Positions 53,058 to 63,008 are shown, counted from the stretch's first letter. The stretch: DNA of 64,000 nucleotides from Maribacter litoralis (GCF_003075045.1 NZ_QCZD01000002.1:124001-188000), one strand, 5' to 3'. Made by a program: numbers and translations. Notes: generated from the sequence alone by a model not told the origin.

Positions 53058-54428
53058 ATGAAAAAGGTTCCAAACCGAAATCAGTTTTCTAAAATTTTAG
53101 GTTTATCCCTAATTGCATTTTTGTTTTTTGCAAGTCCGTTAATAGCGCAGGATGATTCTGCTGCTGAACCTGCGGCTACTGAAGCCGAGGGTAGTGGAGA
53201 TGCTAAAAAAGGTAAAGCTTTGTTCAACCAGAACTGTGCCGCTTGTCATGCGTTAAATCGCAAAATGACCGGTCCTGCGTTACAGAATGTAGAAAGCAGG
53301 TTAAGTGAAGAAGAAGGTTTAGATAGGGAGTGGTTGTATGCTTGGATTAAAAATAGTCCAGGTGTTATCAAATCAGGTGATGCTTATGCTAACAAAGTGT
53401 ATGCTGAGTATAACCAAGCTGCGATGACCGCTTTTCCTACATTGTCCAATAGTGATATTGATGATATTTTGGCTTACACGGCTGCACCGCCACCTGCTGC
53501 GCCTGCCGCTGCTGCTGGAAGTGCTGAAACCGCTGCTGGTGGATCGGCGAATTCATCAGGTATTTCCAATGAAATCATTTTAGGTGCTTTAGTGCTTGTA
53601 TTTGGTTTGTTGGTGGTAATGTTGTTATTGGTTAATAAAACTTTACAACGTATAGCACAAGCGAACGGAATTGTAGTTGAAAAAGCGGATGCTGCTAAAA
53701 GAACGCCTATTTGGAAAGCTTTTGCGCAAAATCAATTTTTGGTTCTGGTAACCGCAATAATATTATTATTGGGTAGTGCTTATTTTGCTTATGGTTGGAT
53801 GATGCAGGTGGGAGTTGACCAAGGGTATGCTCCAATACAGCCAATTCATTATTCGCATAAGATCCACGCAGGTGATAATAAGATAGAATGTAAATATTGT
53901 CACTCTTCTGCAAGGGTTTCAAAGACGTCGGGAATTCCTTCATTGAACGTTTGTATGAATTGTCATAAATCAATTTATGAGTATACGGGTAATCCAGAAG
54001 GTCCATCTCAAGAAGATTTGGAGAACGGTTATACTAATGATTTTTACACTGGTGAGATAAAGAAGTTGTATAAAGCGGTTGGCTGGGATGAGCAAAACCA
54101 AAAGTATACAGGTGAAAGTCAACCGGTAGAATGGGTTCGTATTCATAACTTACCTGATTTCGCTTATTTTAACCACTCACAACACGTTTCGGTTGCTGGG
54201 GTTGAGTGTCAAACTTGTCACGGTCCTGTAGAGGAGATGGAAATTATGTATCAGTATTCTCCATTGACTATGGGTTGGTGTATTGATTGTCATAGAGAGA
54301 CCAATGTAAAGGTCGAGGGCAATGAGTACTATGAGAAAATTCATGCTGAACTTTCTAAAAAGTACGGTGTGGAGAATTTAACAGCAGCACAGTTAGGTGG
54401 TCTGGAATGTGGTAAGTGTCACTATTAA
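53058..54428 (+). CDS. actA: Alternative Complex III multiheme cytochrome c subunit (ActA) with fused monoheme domain
   Basis: The 456-residue cytochrome c subunit of ACIII, the quinol:electron-acceptor oxidoreductase that replaces bc1 in many Bacteroidetes. A signal peptide (about 1-30) is followed by a monoheme cytochrome c domain (CAACH at 60-64), an Ala/Pro linker, two membrane helices and a periplasmic part with five more sites (CKYCH, CMNCH, CQTCH, CIDCH, CGKCH). That makes six c-type hemes. Rhodothermus ActA, as I recall, is pentaheme without the leading domain, so the N-terminal heme domain is an addition seen in flavobacteria. It opens an operon of six act genes and the oxidase. Confidence 0.95.
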   Translation: MKKVPNRNQFSKILGLSLIAFLFFASPLIAQDDSAAEPAATEAEGSGDAKKGKALFNQNCAACHALNRKMTGPALQNVESRLSEEEGLDREWLYAWIKNSPGVIKSGDAYANKVYAEYNQAAMTAFPTLSNSDIDDILAYTAAPPPAAPAAAAGSAETAAGGSANSSGISNEIILGALVLVFGLLVVMLLLVNKTLQRIAQANGIVVEKADAAKRTPIWKAFAQNQFLVLVTAIILLLGSAYFAYGWMMQVGVDQGYAPIQPIHYSHKIHAGDNKIECKYCHSSARVSKTSGIPSLNVCMNCHKSIYEYTGNPEGPSQEDLENGYTNDFYTGEIKKLYKAVGWDEQNQKYTGESQPVEWVRIHNLPDFAYFNHSQHVSVAGVECQTCHGPVEEMEIMYQYSPLTMGWCIDCHRETNVKVEGNEYYEKIHAELSKKYGVENLTAAQLGGLECGKCHY

Positions 54429-54462
54429 TAATAATTTAAGAAGCTAATTACAGATAATACGT

Positions 54463-57400
54463 ATGGCATCAAACAAAAAGTATTGGAAGAACGAAGCGGA
54501 GTTAAATCCTAACGATTCCATTGTTGAGGCGCTTAAGCAGAATGAATTTGTGGAGCAGATTCCTGTTGAAGATTTCTTGGGTGATAAGGAAACATTGTCT
54601 TCTACAAATACAAATCGTAGAGATTTTTTAAAGTATGTTGGGTTTAGTACCGCAGCAGCTTCTTTGGCGGCTTGTGAAGGACCGGTTGTAAAATCTATTC
54701 CTTATGTGGTTTTGCCAGAAAATATAGTTCCTGGGGTTGCTAATTATTATGCAACAACAATTGCAAATGGTTTTGATTTTGCAAGTATATTGATAAAAAC
54801 ACGCGAAGGTCGTCCTATTAAAGTTGAGAATAACACTTTGGCTAAAATAGGTGGTACAGCAAATGCTAGAGTTCAAGGTTCTGTACTTTCTCTATATGAT
54901 AGTACCAGATTGCAAGGGCCTTTGGCAAACGGCGAACCTGTTGAGTGGGATGTCTTAAAAGCTACGGTGAAATCTAAGATGGGTGTATTAAAAGGCTCTT
55001 CTAAGAAAATTGCTGTTTTGACACAGACTTACGCTAGTCCATCAACGGATCGTTTAATGTCAGATTTGGTGGCGGCTAATGAAAATGTAGTTCATGTTAC
55101 TTATGATGCGATTTCTGAAGATGCGGCTTTAACTGCTTTTGAAAATAAGTATGGTGAGAGAGCTTTGGCTGATTATGACTTTGAAAAAGCTGAAGTAATT
55201 GTTTCTTTCGGTGCGGACTTTATTGCAGATTGGCAAGGAGGAGGATATGATGCAGCCTATTCTAGAGGTAGAGTTCCAAAGAACGGTAAAATGTCTAGGC
55301 ATATACAGATAGAGGCAAATATGTCTTTGACAGGTGCAAACGCTGATAAGCGTGTAGCTATGAAGCCAAGTGTTCAGAAAGTTGTTTTAGCTAAGCTGTA
55401 CGGTAAGTTAAATGGAACTACGGTTGGCGGTAATACATCTGAATATGATGCTTTAGTTGATTCTATTGCTACTGAAATTAAGAAGGCAGGTTCAAATGCT
55501 GTTGTTGTAACTGGTTTGGATGATGTTAACGCACAGTCGGTAGTATTGGCTATCAATGAAATGTTGGATAGTAAAGCGTACGACGCTTCAGCTCCTAAAT
55601 ATATAAGAAAAGGTAGTGTTAAGGCTGTAAATGCCTTAATTTCAGATATGAAAGCGGGTAGAGTGGGAGCTTTGTTAATAGACGGAGTTAATCCAATGTA
55701 TTCTCTTCCAAATGCTGAAGATTTTAAAGAAGGTCTTACTAAAGTTGATCTTAGTGTAGCTTTCTCCACAAATTGGAATGAAACTACAGAGGCTGTACAG
55801 TACGTTGGTGCTTCTAATCATTATTTAGAGTCTTGGGGTGATTTTCAGGTTAAGAAAGGGCATTACAGTTTAATGCAGCCTACAATAAAAGAATTATTCG
55901 ATACTAAGCAGTTTCAGTCAGTGATTTTAGAATTACTGGGAAGCGAGCAGACGTATTATGATTACATAAAAGAAACTTGGACTTCAAGTGTGCTTAACGG
56001 TGCAAGTTGGAACCAAGCATTGCAAGATGGTGTTTTTAGTGCCGATACGATGGTTGTTGGTGTTGAGGGTGCTGTTCAGAATGTTAGTATTGCAGAAGAT
56101 AATGTAGAGGTGGTGTCTAACACCTCATTGTCATCCGCTGTGCGTAGTTTGGCTAATACTACTAGTGAGGGTATGGAGCTTACGCTTTACTCTAAAGTTG
56201 GTATGGGTGATGGTCAGCAGGCAAGTAACCCTTGGTTGCAAGAGTTTCCTGATCCAATTACAAGGGTGTCTTGGGATAACTACGTTACCGTTTCAAAAGC
56301 AGATGCTGCTGAATTGGGTGTTGAGAATGTAAATGTTGCTAATGGCGGTATGGATGGTAGCTATGTTAAGCTTACCGTTAACGGTGTTAGTCTTGATAAA
56401 GTTCCTGTTGTTGTTCAGCCAGGACAGGCAAAAGGAACGGTTGGTCTTTCCTTCGGTTATGGTAAAACGGTAGGTTTGAAAGAGGATATGCAAACAGGTG
56501 TTAATGCCTTCAAATTATATGATGGTTTTAGTAACATACAATCTGTAAGTGTAGAGAAAGTTGCAGGTAATCATGAGTTTGCTTGTATTCAATTGCATAA
56601 AACCCTAATGGGTAGAGGTGATATCATTAAAGAGACTACTTTGGAGATATTCAATACAAAGGATCATGCCGAGTGGAATGAAGTGCCGGTAGTATCATTG
56701 GATCACCAAGAAGTACCTGCAACATCTGTTGATTTGTGGGATAGCTTTGATCGTAGTATCGGACATCATTTTAATATGTCTATCGATTTAAATGCTTGTA
56801 CTGGTTGTGGGTCTTGTGTTATTGCTTGTCATGCAGAGAATAATGTGCCTGTAGTAGGTAAAGCCGAAGTTAGAAAATCAAGAGATATGCACTGGTTGCG
56901 TATTGATAGATATTATTCTTCTGAAGAAACTTTTGAAGGCGATAATGCCAAAAAAGATGGATTTGATGGCTTGTCTGGCGACAATGGTTCATTAGGAGGC
57001 TTTGGTGAGTTAGAAGATCCTTCTGCTAATCCTCAGGTTGCTTTTCAGCCAGTAATGTGTCAGCACTGTAATCATGCACCTTGTGAAACTGTATGTCCTG
57101 TTGCGGCAACTTCACATGGTAGGCAAGGTCAGAATCAAATGGCTTATAACAGATGTGTTGGTACTAGATATTGTGCAAACAACTGTCCATATAAAGTACG
57201 TAGATTTAATTGGTTCTTATATAACAACAACGACGAATTTGATTTCCATATGAACAATGATTTGGGTAAAATGGTATTGAACCCAGATGTTAATGTTCGT
57301 TCTAGAGGTGTTATTGAAAAATGTTCTATGTGTATTCAAAAAACACAAAAGACTATTTTGGACGCTAAAAGAGATGGTCGTGTTATTGAGGATGGAGAAT

Positions 57401-57582
57401 TCCAAACAGCTTGTTCTTCTGCATGTAGCAATGGAGCCATAGTATTTGGTGATGTGAACGATGAGAAGAGTAAAGTATCAGAATTAAAAAAGAGTGACCG
57501 TATGTATCATTTATTGGAGCATGTAGGTACTCAACCAAATGTTTTCTATCACGTTAAGGTTAGAAACACCAACGAAGCATAA
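54463..57582 (+). CDS. actB: Alternative Complex III subunit ActB, molybdopterin-like and iron-sulfur fusion
   Basis: The 1039-residue peripheral subunit of ACIII. A Tat-type motif NRRDFLKYVGFSTAAASLAAC is near the N-terminus. Residues about 80-740 resemble a molybdopterin oxidoreductase that has lost its cofactor. The C-terminal part is ferredoxin-like, with CTGCGSCVIACHAENN (near 777), CQHCNHAPCETVCPVAA, CVGTRYCANNCPYKVRRFNW and CSMCIQKTQ...CSSACSNGA, enough for the three [4Fe-4S] and one [3Fe-4S] cluster of this family. It binds ActC and ActA. It lies 34 bases after actA. Confidence 0.96.
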   Translation: MASNKKYWKNEAELNPNDSIVEALKQNEFVEQIPVEDFLGDKETLSSTNTNRRDFLKYVGFSTAAASLAACEGPVVKSIPYVVLPENIVPGVANYYATTIANGFDFASILIKTREGRPIKVENNTLAKIGGTANARVQGSVLSLYDSTRLQGPLANGEPVEWDVLKATVKSKMGVLKGSSKKIAVLTQTYASPSTDRLMSDLVAANENVVHVTYDAISEDAALTAFENKYGERALADYDFEKAEVIVSFGADFIADWQGGGYDAAYSRGRVPKNGKMSRHIQIEANMSLTGANADKRVAMKPSVQKVVLAKLYGKLNGTTVGGNTSEYDALVDSIATEIKKAGSNAVVVTGLDDVNAQSVVLAINEMLDSKAYDASAPKYIRKGSVKAVNALISDMKAGRVGALLIDGVNPMYSLPNAEDFKEGLTKVDLSVAFSTNWNETTEAVQYVGASNHYLESWGDFQVKKGHYSLMQPTIKELFDTKQFQSVILELLGSEQTYYDYIKETWTSSVLNGASWNQALQDGVFSADTMVVGVEGAVQNVSIAEDNVEVVSNTSLSSAVRSLANTTSEGMELTLYSKVGMGDGQQASNPWLQEFPDPITRVSWDNYVTVSKADAAELGVENVNVANGGMDGSYVKLTVNGVSLDKVPVVVQPGQAKGTVGLSFGYGKTVGLKEDMQTGVNAFKLYDGFSNIQSVSVEKVAGNHEFACIQLHKTLMGRGDIIKETTLEIFNTKDHAEWNEVPVVSLDHQEVPATSVDLWDSFDRSIGHHFNMSIDLNACTGCGSCVIACHAENNVPVVGKAEVRKSRDMHWLRIDRYYSSEETFEGDNAKKDGFDGLSGDNGSLGGFGELEDPSANPQVAFQPVMCQHCNHAPCETVCPVAATSHGRQGQNQMAYNRCVGTRYCANNCPYKVRRFNWFLYNNNDEFDFHMNNDLGKMVLNPDVNVRSRGVIEKCSMCIQKTQKTILDAKRDGRVIEDGEFQTACSSACSNGAIVFGDVNDEKSKVSELKKSDRMYHLLEHVGTQPNVFYHVKVRNTNEA

Positions 57583-57614
57583 ACAATAGTAGAAAGTAAT
57601 TATAACAAAAGTCT

Positions 57615-59360
57615 ATGGCGTCGCATTACGAAGCACCTATACGTAAACCCCTAGTAACTGGAGACAAAGGCTACCACGATGTAACTGTGGATATAGCTGC
57701 TCCTGTGGAAGGCAGAGCTAACAAGCACTGGTGGATAGTTTTTTCCATTGCCTTAGTGGCATTTCTTTGGGGGGTAGGTTGTATTATTTATACGGTCTCT
57801 ACCGGTATCGGTACTTGGGGTCTTAACAAATCTGTAAACTGGGCTTGGGATATTACCAACTTCGTTTGGTGGGTAGGTATCGGTCATGCCGGAACTCTTA
57901 TTTCTGCGGTACTATTATTGTTCCGTCAAAAATGGAGAATGGCGATTAACCGTTCTGCTGAGGCAATGACTATTTTCTCGGTTGTTCAAGCAGGGTTGTT
58001 TCCAATTATCCATATGGGTCGTCCTTGGTTGGCATACTGGGTACTTCCTATTCCGAATCAATTTGGTTCGTTATGGGTAAACTTCAACTCTCCACTTCTT
58101 TGGGATGTATTTGCAATATCAACATATTTATCTGTTTCATTGGTATTCTGGTGGACAGGTCTTCTTCCTGATTTTGCTATGATCCGTGATAGAGCGGTGT
58201 TGCCTTTCCAGAAGAAAATATACAGTCTGTTAAGTTTTGGATGGAGTGGTCGTGCTAAAGATTGGCAACGATTTGAAGAGGTGTCTTTAGTACTTGCAGG
58301 TCTTGCAACACCACTTGTACTTTCTGTACATACCATTGTATCTTTTGACTTTGCTACTTCGGTAATACCAGGTTGGCATACAACTATATTCCCTCCGTAC
58401 TTCGTTGCGGGTGCAATTTTCTCTGGTTTCGCAATGGTAAACACGCTGTTGATTATCATGAGAAAAGTGTGTCACTTAGAAAATTATATTACAGTTCAAC
58501 ACATAGAATTAATGAACATCGTTATAATGTTAACGGGTTCTATTGTTGGTTGTGCTTACATTACTGAGTTGTTCATGGCATGGTATTCTGGTGTTGAATA
58601 CGAACAGTATGCGTTTTTAAATAGAGCAACCGGACCTTACTGGTGGGCATATTGGTCAATGATGACTTGTAATGTGTTCTCTCCGCAATTTATGTGGTTT
58701 AAGAAATTAAGAACTAGTATTATGTTCTCTTTCTTCATTTCAATTGTTGTAAACATTGGAATGTGGTTCGAAAGATTTGTAATTATAGTAACATCATTGC
58801 ACAGAGATTATCTTCCTTCATCATGGACAATGTTCTCTCCAACTTTTGTTGATATTGGAATCTTTATTGGTACTATCGGTTTCTTCTTTGTATTGTTCTT
58901 ATTATATTCTAGAACGTTCCCTGTAATTGCTCAGGCAGAGGTGAAATCTATTTTGAAATCATCAGGAGAAAAATACAAGGTTTTAAGAGATGCAGGTAAG
59001 CCTTTATATCAAATTTCAACAACACAAGTTGAAATAAAAGAACCTATTACCGACGATGTAGTTATGGGCGAAGTTGTACCTTCTGTAGGTGATAAAGTTG
59101 GAGTCTCTGATTTATTGAGTGCTGTTGGTACATTTGATGCTGCAACACAAGAGGCTGATGATTTAAAGAAAGTTAAAGGTATAGGACCTCAAATGGAGGC
59201 TACTTTGAACGAGATAGGAATTTATACATTTGCTCAAGTCGCTAGAATGACCGAAAGTGAGTATAATTTATTAGATTCTATAACAGGTTCTTTCCCAGGT
59301 AGAGCACAACGTGATGACTGGGCAGGACAAGCATCAATATTATTAAATAACAAAAGATAA
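57615..59360 (+). CDS. actC: Alternative Complex III subunit ActC (NrfD-like), with helix-hairpin-helix tail
   Basis: A 581-residue integral membrane protein of the NrfD/PsrC family with ten helices that carries the quinol site and probably a proton path. The core matches ActC (FVWWVGIGHAGTLISAVLLLFRQKWR, WWTGLLPDFAMIRDR, HTIVSFDFATSVIPGWHTTIFPPYF). The NrfD core ends near residue 450. Beyond it lies a soluble tail whose last 70 residues (ADDLKKVKGIGPQMEATLNE...) form a helix-hairpin-helix-like domain, the same as in ribosomal protein S2 of this window, ending RAQRDDWAGQASILLNN. The domain is not part of the classical ActC. Confidence 0.96.
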   Translation: MASHYEAPIRKPLVTGDKGYHDVTVDIAAPVEGRANKHWWIVFSIALVAFLWGVGCIIYTVSTGIGTWGLNKSVNWAWDITNFVWWVGIGHAGTLISAVLLLFRQKWRMAINRSAEAMTIFSVVQAGLFPIIHMGRPWLAYWVLPIPNQFGSLWVNFNSPLLWDVFAISTYLSVSLVFWWTGLLPDFAMIRDRAVLPFQKKIYSLLSFGWSGRAKDWQRFEEVSLVLAGLATPLVLSVHTIVSFDFATSVIPGWHTTIFPPYFVAGAIFSGFAMVNTLLIIMRKVCHLENYITVQHIELMNIVIMLTGSIVGCAYITELFMAWYSGVEYEQYAFLNRATGPYWWAYWSMMTCNVFSPQFMWFKKLRTSIMFSFFISIVVNIGMWFERFVIIVTSLHRDYLPSSWTMFSPTFVDIGIFIGTIGFFFVLFLLYSRTFPVIAQAEVKSILKSSGEKYKVLRDAGKPLYQISTTQVEIKEPITDDVVMGEVVPSVGDKVGVSDLLSAVGTFDAATQEADDLKKVKGIGPQMEATLNEIGIYTFAQVARMTESEYNLLDSITGSFPGRAQRDDWAGQASILLNNKR

Positions 59361-59362
59361 AT

Positions 59363-59893
59363 ATGGCATCTAAAGTTATACATGCTTTTTACGACGATGA
59401 TGATGTGCTAATGCTTGCCGTTAAAAAGGTTAAAGCGGCAAAGCTTCATATTGAAGAGGTTTATTGTCCTTTTCCGGTTCACGGACTTGATAAGGCTATG
59501 GGTTTAGCTCCTACTAGAATCGCTATTACGGCTTTTTTATATGGCTGTGTAGGTTTAACCGTTGCGGTTTTAATGATGAACTTTATCATGATCGAAGATT
59601 GGCCTCAAGATATAGGTGGTAAACCAAGTTTTAGCTATCTAGAGAATATGCCGGCTTTTGTTCCTATTATGTTTGAATTAACGGTTTTCTTTGCTGCACA
59701 TCTTATGGTAATTACTTTTTACCTAAGAAGTAGATTGTGGCCTTTTAAAGAAGCTGAAAATCCTGATGTAAGAACAACGGATGATCATTTTTTAATGGAG
59801 ATCGAAATCCATGACAACGAGCAAGAATTAAGAGATTTATTAATAAATACTGGTGCAGTAGAAATTAGTATATCAGAAAAAAACAGTCATTAA
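59363..59893 (+). CDS. actD: Alternative Complex III subunit ActD (DUF3341)
   Basis: A 176-residue DUF3341 protein. The cytosolic N-terminal domain has HAFYDDDDVLMLAVKKVKAAKLHIEEVYCPFPVHGLDKAMGL, followed by two helices (about 55-80 and 95-120) and a cytosolic tail. It starts 3 bases after the actC stop and sits in the usual act order. The protein stabilises the membrane part of the complex. No cofactor site is present. Confidence 0.95.
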   Translation: MASKVIHAFYDDDDVLMLAVKKVKAAKLHIEEVYCPFPVHGLDKAMGLAPTRIAITAFLYGCVGLTVAVLMMNFIMIEDWPQDIGGKPSFSYLENMPAFVPIMFELTVFFAAHLMVITFYLRSRLWPFKEAENPDVRTTDDHFLMEIEIHDNEQELRDLLINTGAVEISISEKNSH

Positions 59894-59895
59894 AT

Positions 59896-60456
59896 ATGAA
59901 CAGTTTTAAGAAATTAGCATTAATATTCGGTATAGCTATTGTGGCAACTTCTTGCCAAGACGATAGTGTTCCCAATTATCAGTATATGCCTAATATGTAT
60001 GAGTCCGTAGGTTATGAGGCTTATAGTGAGGCAGATTTTTTACCAAACCAGTCCGAAGCTTTATTGCCACCGGCAAATACGATTAATAGAGGTTGGTTGC
60101 CTTATGAAATAGAAAATTCTCCTGAGGGTAAAGAATTGGCTAGATTGCAATCTAGTCCATTAGATTCTATGAACGTAGAAACTAATTTGGCAAAAGGAGG
60201 TCAATTATATACAATATATTGTGCTATCTGTCATGGTGATAAAGGAGATGGGCAAGGTACACTTGTAAAAAGAGAAAAAATATTAGGTGTTCCAAGTTAT
60301 GCCGACCCGGTAAGGAACTTGACTGTTGGATCTGCGTATTACACAATTCATTACGGATTGAATTCGATGGGGTCTTATGCTTCTCAAATGAATACCGAAG
60401 AGATGTGGCAAGTGTCGGAATATGTAATGAAATTGAAACAAGATTTAACCAAATAA
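59896..60456 (+). CDS. actE: Alternative Complex III monoheme cytochrome c subunit (ActE)
   Basis: A 186-residue lipoprotein cytochrome c. The lipobox IVATSC places the lipidated Cys at about 20. One heme site, YCAICHGDKGDGQG, lies in the C-terminal third, with the axial Met probably in GLNSMGSYASQM. It is the likely electron exit to the oxidase. It starts 3 bases after the actD stop. Confidence 0.94.
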   Translation: MNSFKKLALIFGIAIVATSCQDDSVPNYQYMPNMYESVGYEAYSEADFLPNQSEALLPPANTINRGWLPYEIENSPEGKELARLQSSPLDSMNVETNLAKGGQLYTIYCAICHGDKGDGQGTLVKREKILGVPSYADPVRNLTVGSAYYTIHYGLNSMGSYASQMNTEEMWQVSEYVMKLKQDLTK

Positions 60457-60471
60457 TAGGTAAGCAATACT

Positions 60472-61806
60472 ATGTATACGTTTTCAAATAGACTAAAAAT
60501 AGCTTCCATAGTTCTAATGATAGTAGGTGCATTAGGAATTATCGGCGGATTTGTTATGGCTCCTGGAACTATAGCAGAAGCGAAAGAAATGGTAGCAAGT
60601 CATGATGAAGGTCATGGTGATGCACATGGAGCTGAAGCAGAACACGCAACTAATGAGAATGATCATGCTGTTGCAGATAGTCATGGTGAAAGTCACGATG
60701 CTTCTCATGATCAACATTTGTTGGATCAGTTAAAGAATAGACCTTGGTCTGCGCTGTATGTTGCGGCTTTCTTTTTTATGATGATATCTCTTGGTGTGTT
60801 AGCGTTTTATGCAATACAAAGAGCGGCACAAGCGGGTTGGTCACCATTATTATTTAGAGTAATGGAAGGTATAACTGCTTATCTTGTTCCTGGTGGAATT
60901 ATAGTGTTTGTAATACTGTTGCTATCTGTTTTGCATATGAACCATTTATTTATTTGGATGGATGCCGATGTTGTTGCGCATGATCATTTGTTACAAGGTA
61001 AAGCGGGTTATTTAAACCCAACGTTCTTCTTAATAAGAGCTGCTATCTTTTTAGCAGGTTGGATAGGGTATAGAGAATACTCTAGAAGATTATCTTTAGC
61101 TCAAGATGATTCTGATGATAATTCTAATTTTAAATTGAATTTCAGAATATCTGCCGCTTTCTTGGTTTTCTATCTAATTTCTGAATCAATCATGTCTTGG
61201 GACTGGATCATGAGTGTAGAACCACACTGGTTTAGTACTTTGTTCGGTTGGTATATATTTGCGAGTATGTTCGTATCTGGTATAACAGTTATCGCTATGG
61301 TAACTATTTATTTAAAGTCTAAAGGACTTTTGCCAGATGTTAACGATAGTCATATTCATGATTTAGCAAAATTTATGTTCGGTATCAGCATCTTTTGGAC
61401 ATATCTTTGGTTCTCACAGTTCATGTTGATATGGTATTCTAACATACCGGAAGAGGTTACTTATTATGTAACTAGAATAGCTGACTATAAACTTCCATTC
61501 TTTGGTATGGTTGCCATGAACTTTTTGTTCCCGGTATTATTACTGATGAATAGTGATTATAAGAGAATAAACTGGTTTGTTGTATTAACAGGTATTGTAA
61601 TATTGGCAGGTCATTATATGGATATCTTTAACGCCATTATGCCTTCAACGGTTGGTGAAAATTGGTACATTGGTATCCCTGAAATAGGTTCTGTAATGTT
61701 TTTCGCTGGGTTATTCATATTCTGGGTATTCAGAGCACTATCAACGGCACCTTTGCAACCAAAAAGAAATCCATTTATTGAAGAAAGTAGACACTTTCAC
61801 TATTAA
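60472..61806 (+). CDS. actF: Alternative Complex III quinone-binding membrane subunit (ActF) with His-rich insert
   Basis: A 444-residue membrane protein with about ten helices, related to the NrfD-type ActC. After the first helix (IASIVLMIVGALGIIGGFVMAPG) there is an unusual hydrophilic segment (about 36-83) packed with His, Asp and Glu (HDEGHGDAHGAEAEH, HGESHDASHDQH). The following core is typical (WSALYVAAFFFMMISLGVLAFYAIQ, SESIMSWDWIMSVEPHWFSTLFGWY). The insert, 12 His in under 50 residues, may bind copper or other metal. It is the sixth act gene and precedes the oxidase. Confidence 0.94.
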   Translation: MYTFSNRLKIASIVLMIVGALGIIGGFVMAPGTIAEAKEMVASHDEGHGDAHGAEAEHATNENDHAVADSHGESHDASHDQHLLDQLKNRPWSALYVAAFFFMMISLGVLAFYAIQRAAQAGWSPLLFRVMEGITAYLVPGGIIVFVILLLSVLHMNHLFIWMDADVVAHDHLLQGKAGYLNPTFFLIRAAIFLAGWIGYREYSRRLSLAQDDSDDNSNFKLNFRISAAFLVFYLISESIMSWDWIMSVEPHWFSTLFGWYIFASMFVSGITVIAMVTIYLKSKGLLPDVNDSHIHDLAKFMFGISIFWTYLWFSQFMLIWYSNIPEEVTYYVTRIADYKLPFFGMVAMNFLFPVLLLMNSDYKRINWFVVLTGIVILAGHYMDIFNAIMPSTVGENWYIGIPEIGSVMFFAGLFIFWVFRALSTAPLQPKRNPFIEESRHFHY

Positions 61807-61842
61807 TAGATTAGTAAGTAAAGTATAACATTTATATATACG

Positions 61843-62946
61843 ATGACGACATTATTGACTTTAGCTGTTCTTGTTCTTGTAGCGATTGCCATTTGGCAGT
61901 TGACTAAAATCTTCGAATTATCACAGCTTAAAACTAGTAAGTACGAGATAGCTACTGACGCTGATAATAAGAATAACGGTTACATGTTATTTGGATTCTT
62001 GGTTTTCATTTACGGAATTACCATTTTCAGTTTTTGGAAGTACGGTAAATTCTTATTACCTGAAGCGGGTTCTGCACATGGTGAAGAATATGACAACTTA
62101 ATGTTGGTTTCTTTCATTATCATATTTATCGTTCAGACCATAACACAGGCGTTGCTTCATTATTTTGGTTATAAGTACGCAGGTAAAGAAGGTCAGAAAG
62201 CATTGTTCTATGCCGATAATGATCGTTTAGAGTTTATCTGGACAATTATACCGGTAATTGTATTAGCTGGACTTATCTTATGGGGTCTTTATACTTGGAC
62301 AACAATTATGGATGTAAATGATGAAGATGATCCACTAATTGTAGAGTTATATGCACAGCAGTTTAATTGGACGGCTAGATACGGTGGTGATGATAACGTT
62401 CTAGGTGGTGCAAATGTAAGAATGATAGATATCGACAAGGCGAACGTGTTAGGTTTAGATGAAGCCGATACTTATGCTCATGATGATGTTATCGTAAAAG
62501 AATTACATTTACCAGTTGGTAGAAAAGTGAACTTTAAAATGCGTTCTCAAGATGTATTGCATTCAGCTTATATGCCGCATTTTAGAGCGCAAATGAACTG
62601 TGTGCCAGGTATGATAACAGAGTTTTCATTTACTCCAATATATACTACTGAAGAAATGAGAACTAATCCAGATGTTATGGATAAAGTTAAAAGAACCAAT
62701 AAAATTAGAGCTGAGAAATCTGCTTCTGGCGAAGAGGCTTTAGACCCTTGGCAATTCGATTACATATTATTATGTAATAAAATATGTGGTAAATCTCACT
62801 ATAATATGCAAATGAAAATTATAGTGGAGACCGAAGAGGAATATAATGAATGGATGAAGAGTCAATCTACATTTGCTGAAACAGTAATGAAAGATGAAAG
62901 TAGCCCAGAGGTACACTCATTAAGCGCAGTAACAGTAGGAGAGTAA
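61843..62946 (+). CDS. ctaC: Cytochrome c oxidase subunit II
   Basis: A 367-residue oxidase subunit that receives electrons at the binuclear CuA centre. It has an N-terminal helix, two more hydrophobic segments and a fourth (WTIIPVIVLAGLILWGLYTW), more than the two helices of the standard protein. The CuA ligands are present: the His of VLHSAYMPHFRAQMNCVPG, then C311, C315, H319 and M322 in CNKICGKSHYNM. No C-terminal cytochrome c domain is fused; electrons would come from ActE. It follows actF by 36 bases as part of one operon. Confidence 0.95.
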   Translation: MTTLLTLAVLVLVAIAIWQLTKIFELSQLKTSKYEIATDADNKNNGYMLFGFLVFIYGITIFSFWKYGKFLLPEAGSAHGEEYDNLMLVSFIIIFIVQTITQALLHYFGYKYAGKEGQKALFYADNDRLEFIWTIIPVIVLAGLILWGLYTWTTIMDVNDEDDPLIVELYAQQFNWTARYGGDDNVLGGANVRMIDIDKANVLGLDEADTYAHDDVIVKELHLPVGRKVNFKMRSQDVLHSAYMPHFRAQMNCVPGMITEFSFTPIYTTEEMRTNPDVMDKVKRTNKIRAEKSASGEEALDPWQFDYILLCNKICGKSHYNMQMKIIVETEEEYNEWMKSQSTFAETVMKDESSPEVHSLSAVTVGE

Positions 62947-63008
62947 TCTTTTATTCTCAAGTCATTTTAGCTATTTAAAGAAAATTAATAAAAAATAAGA
63001 TTTCGATT

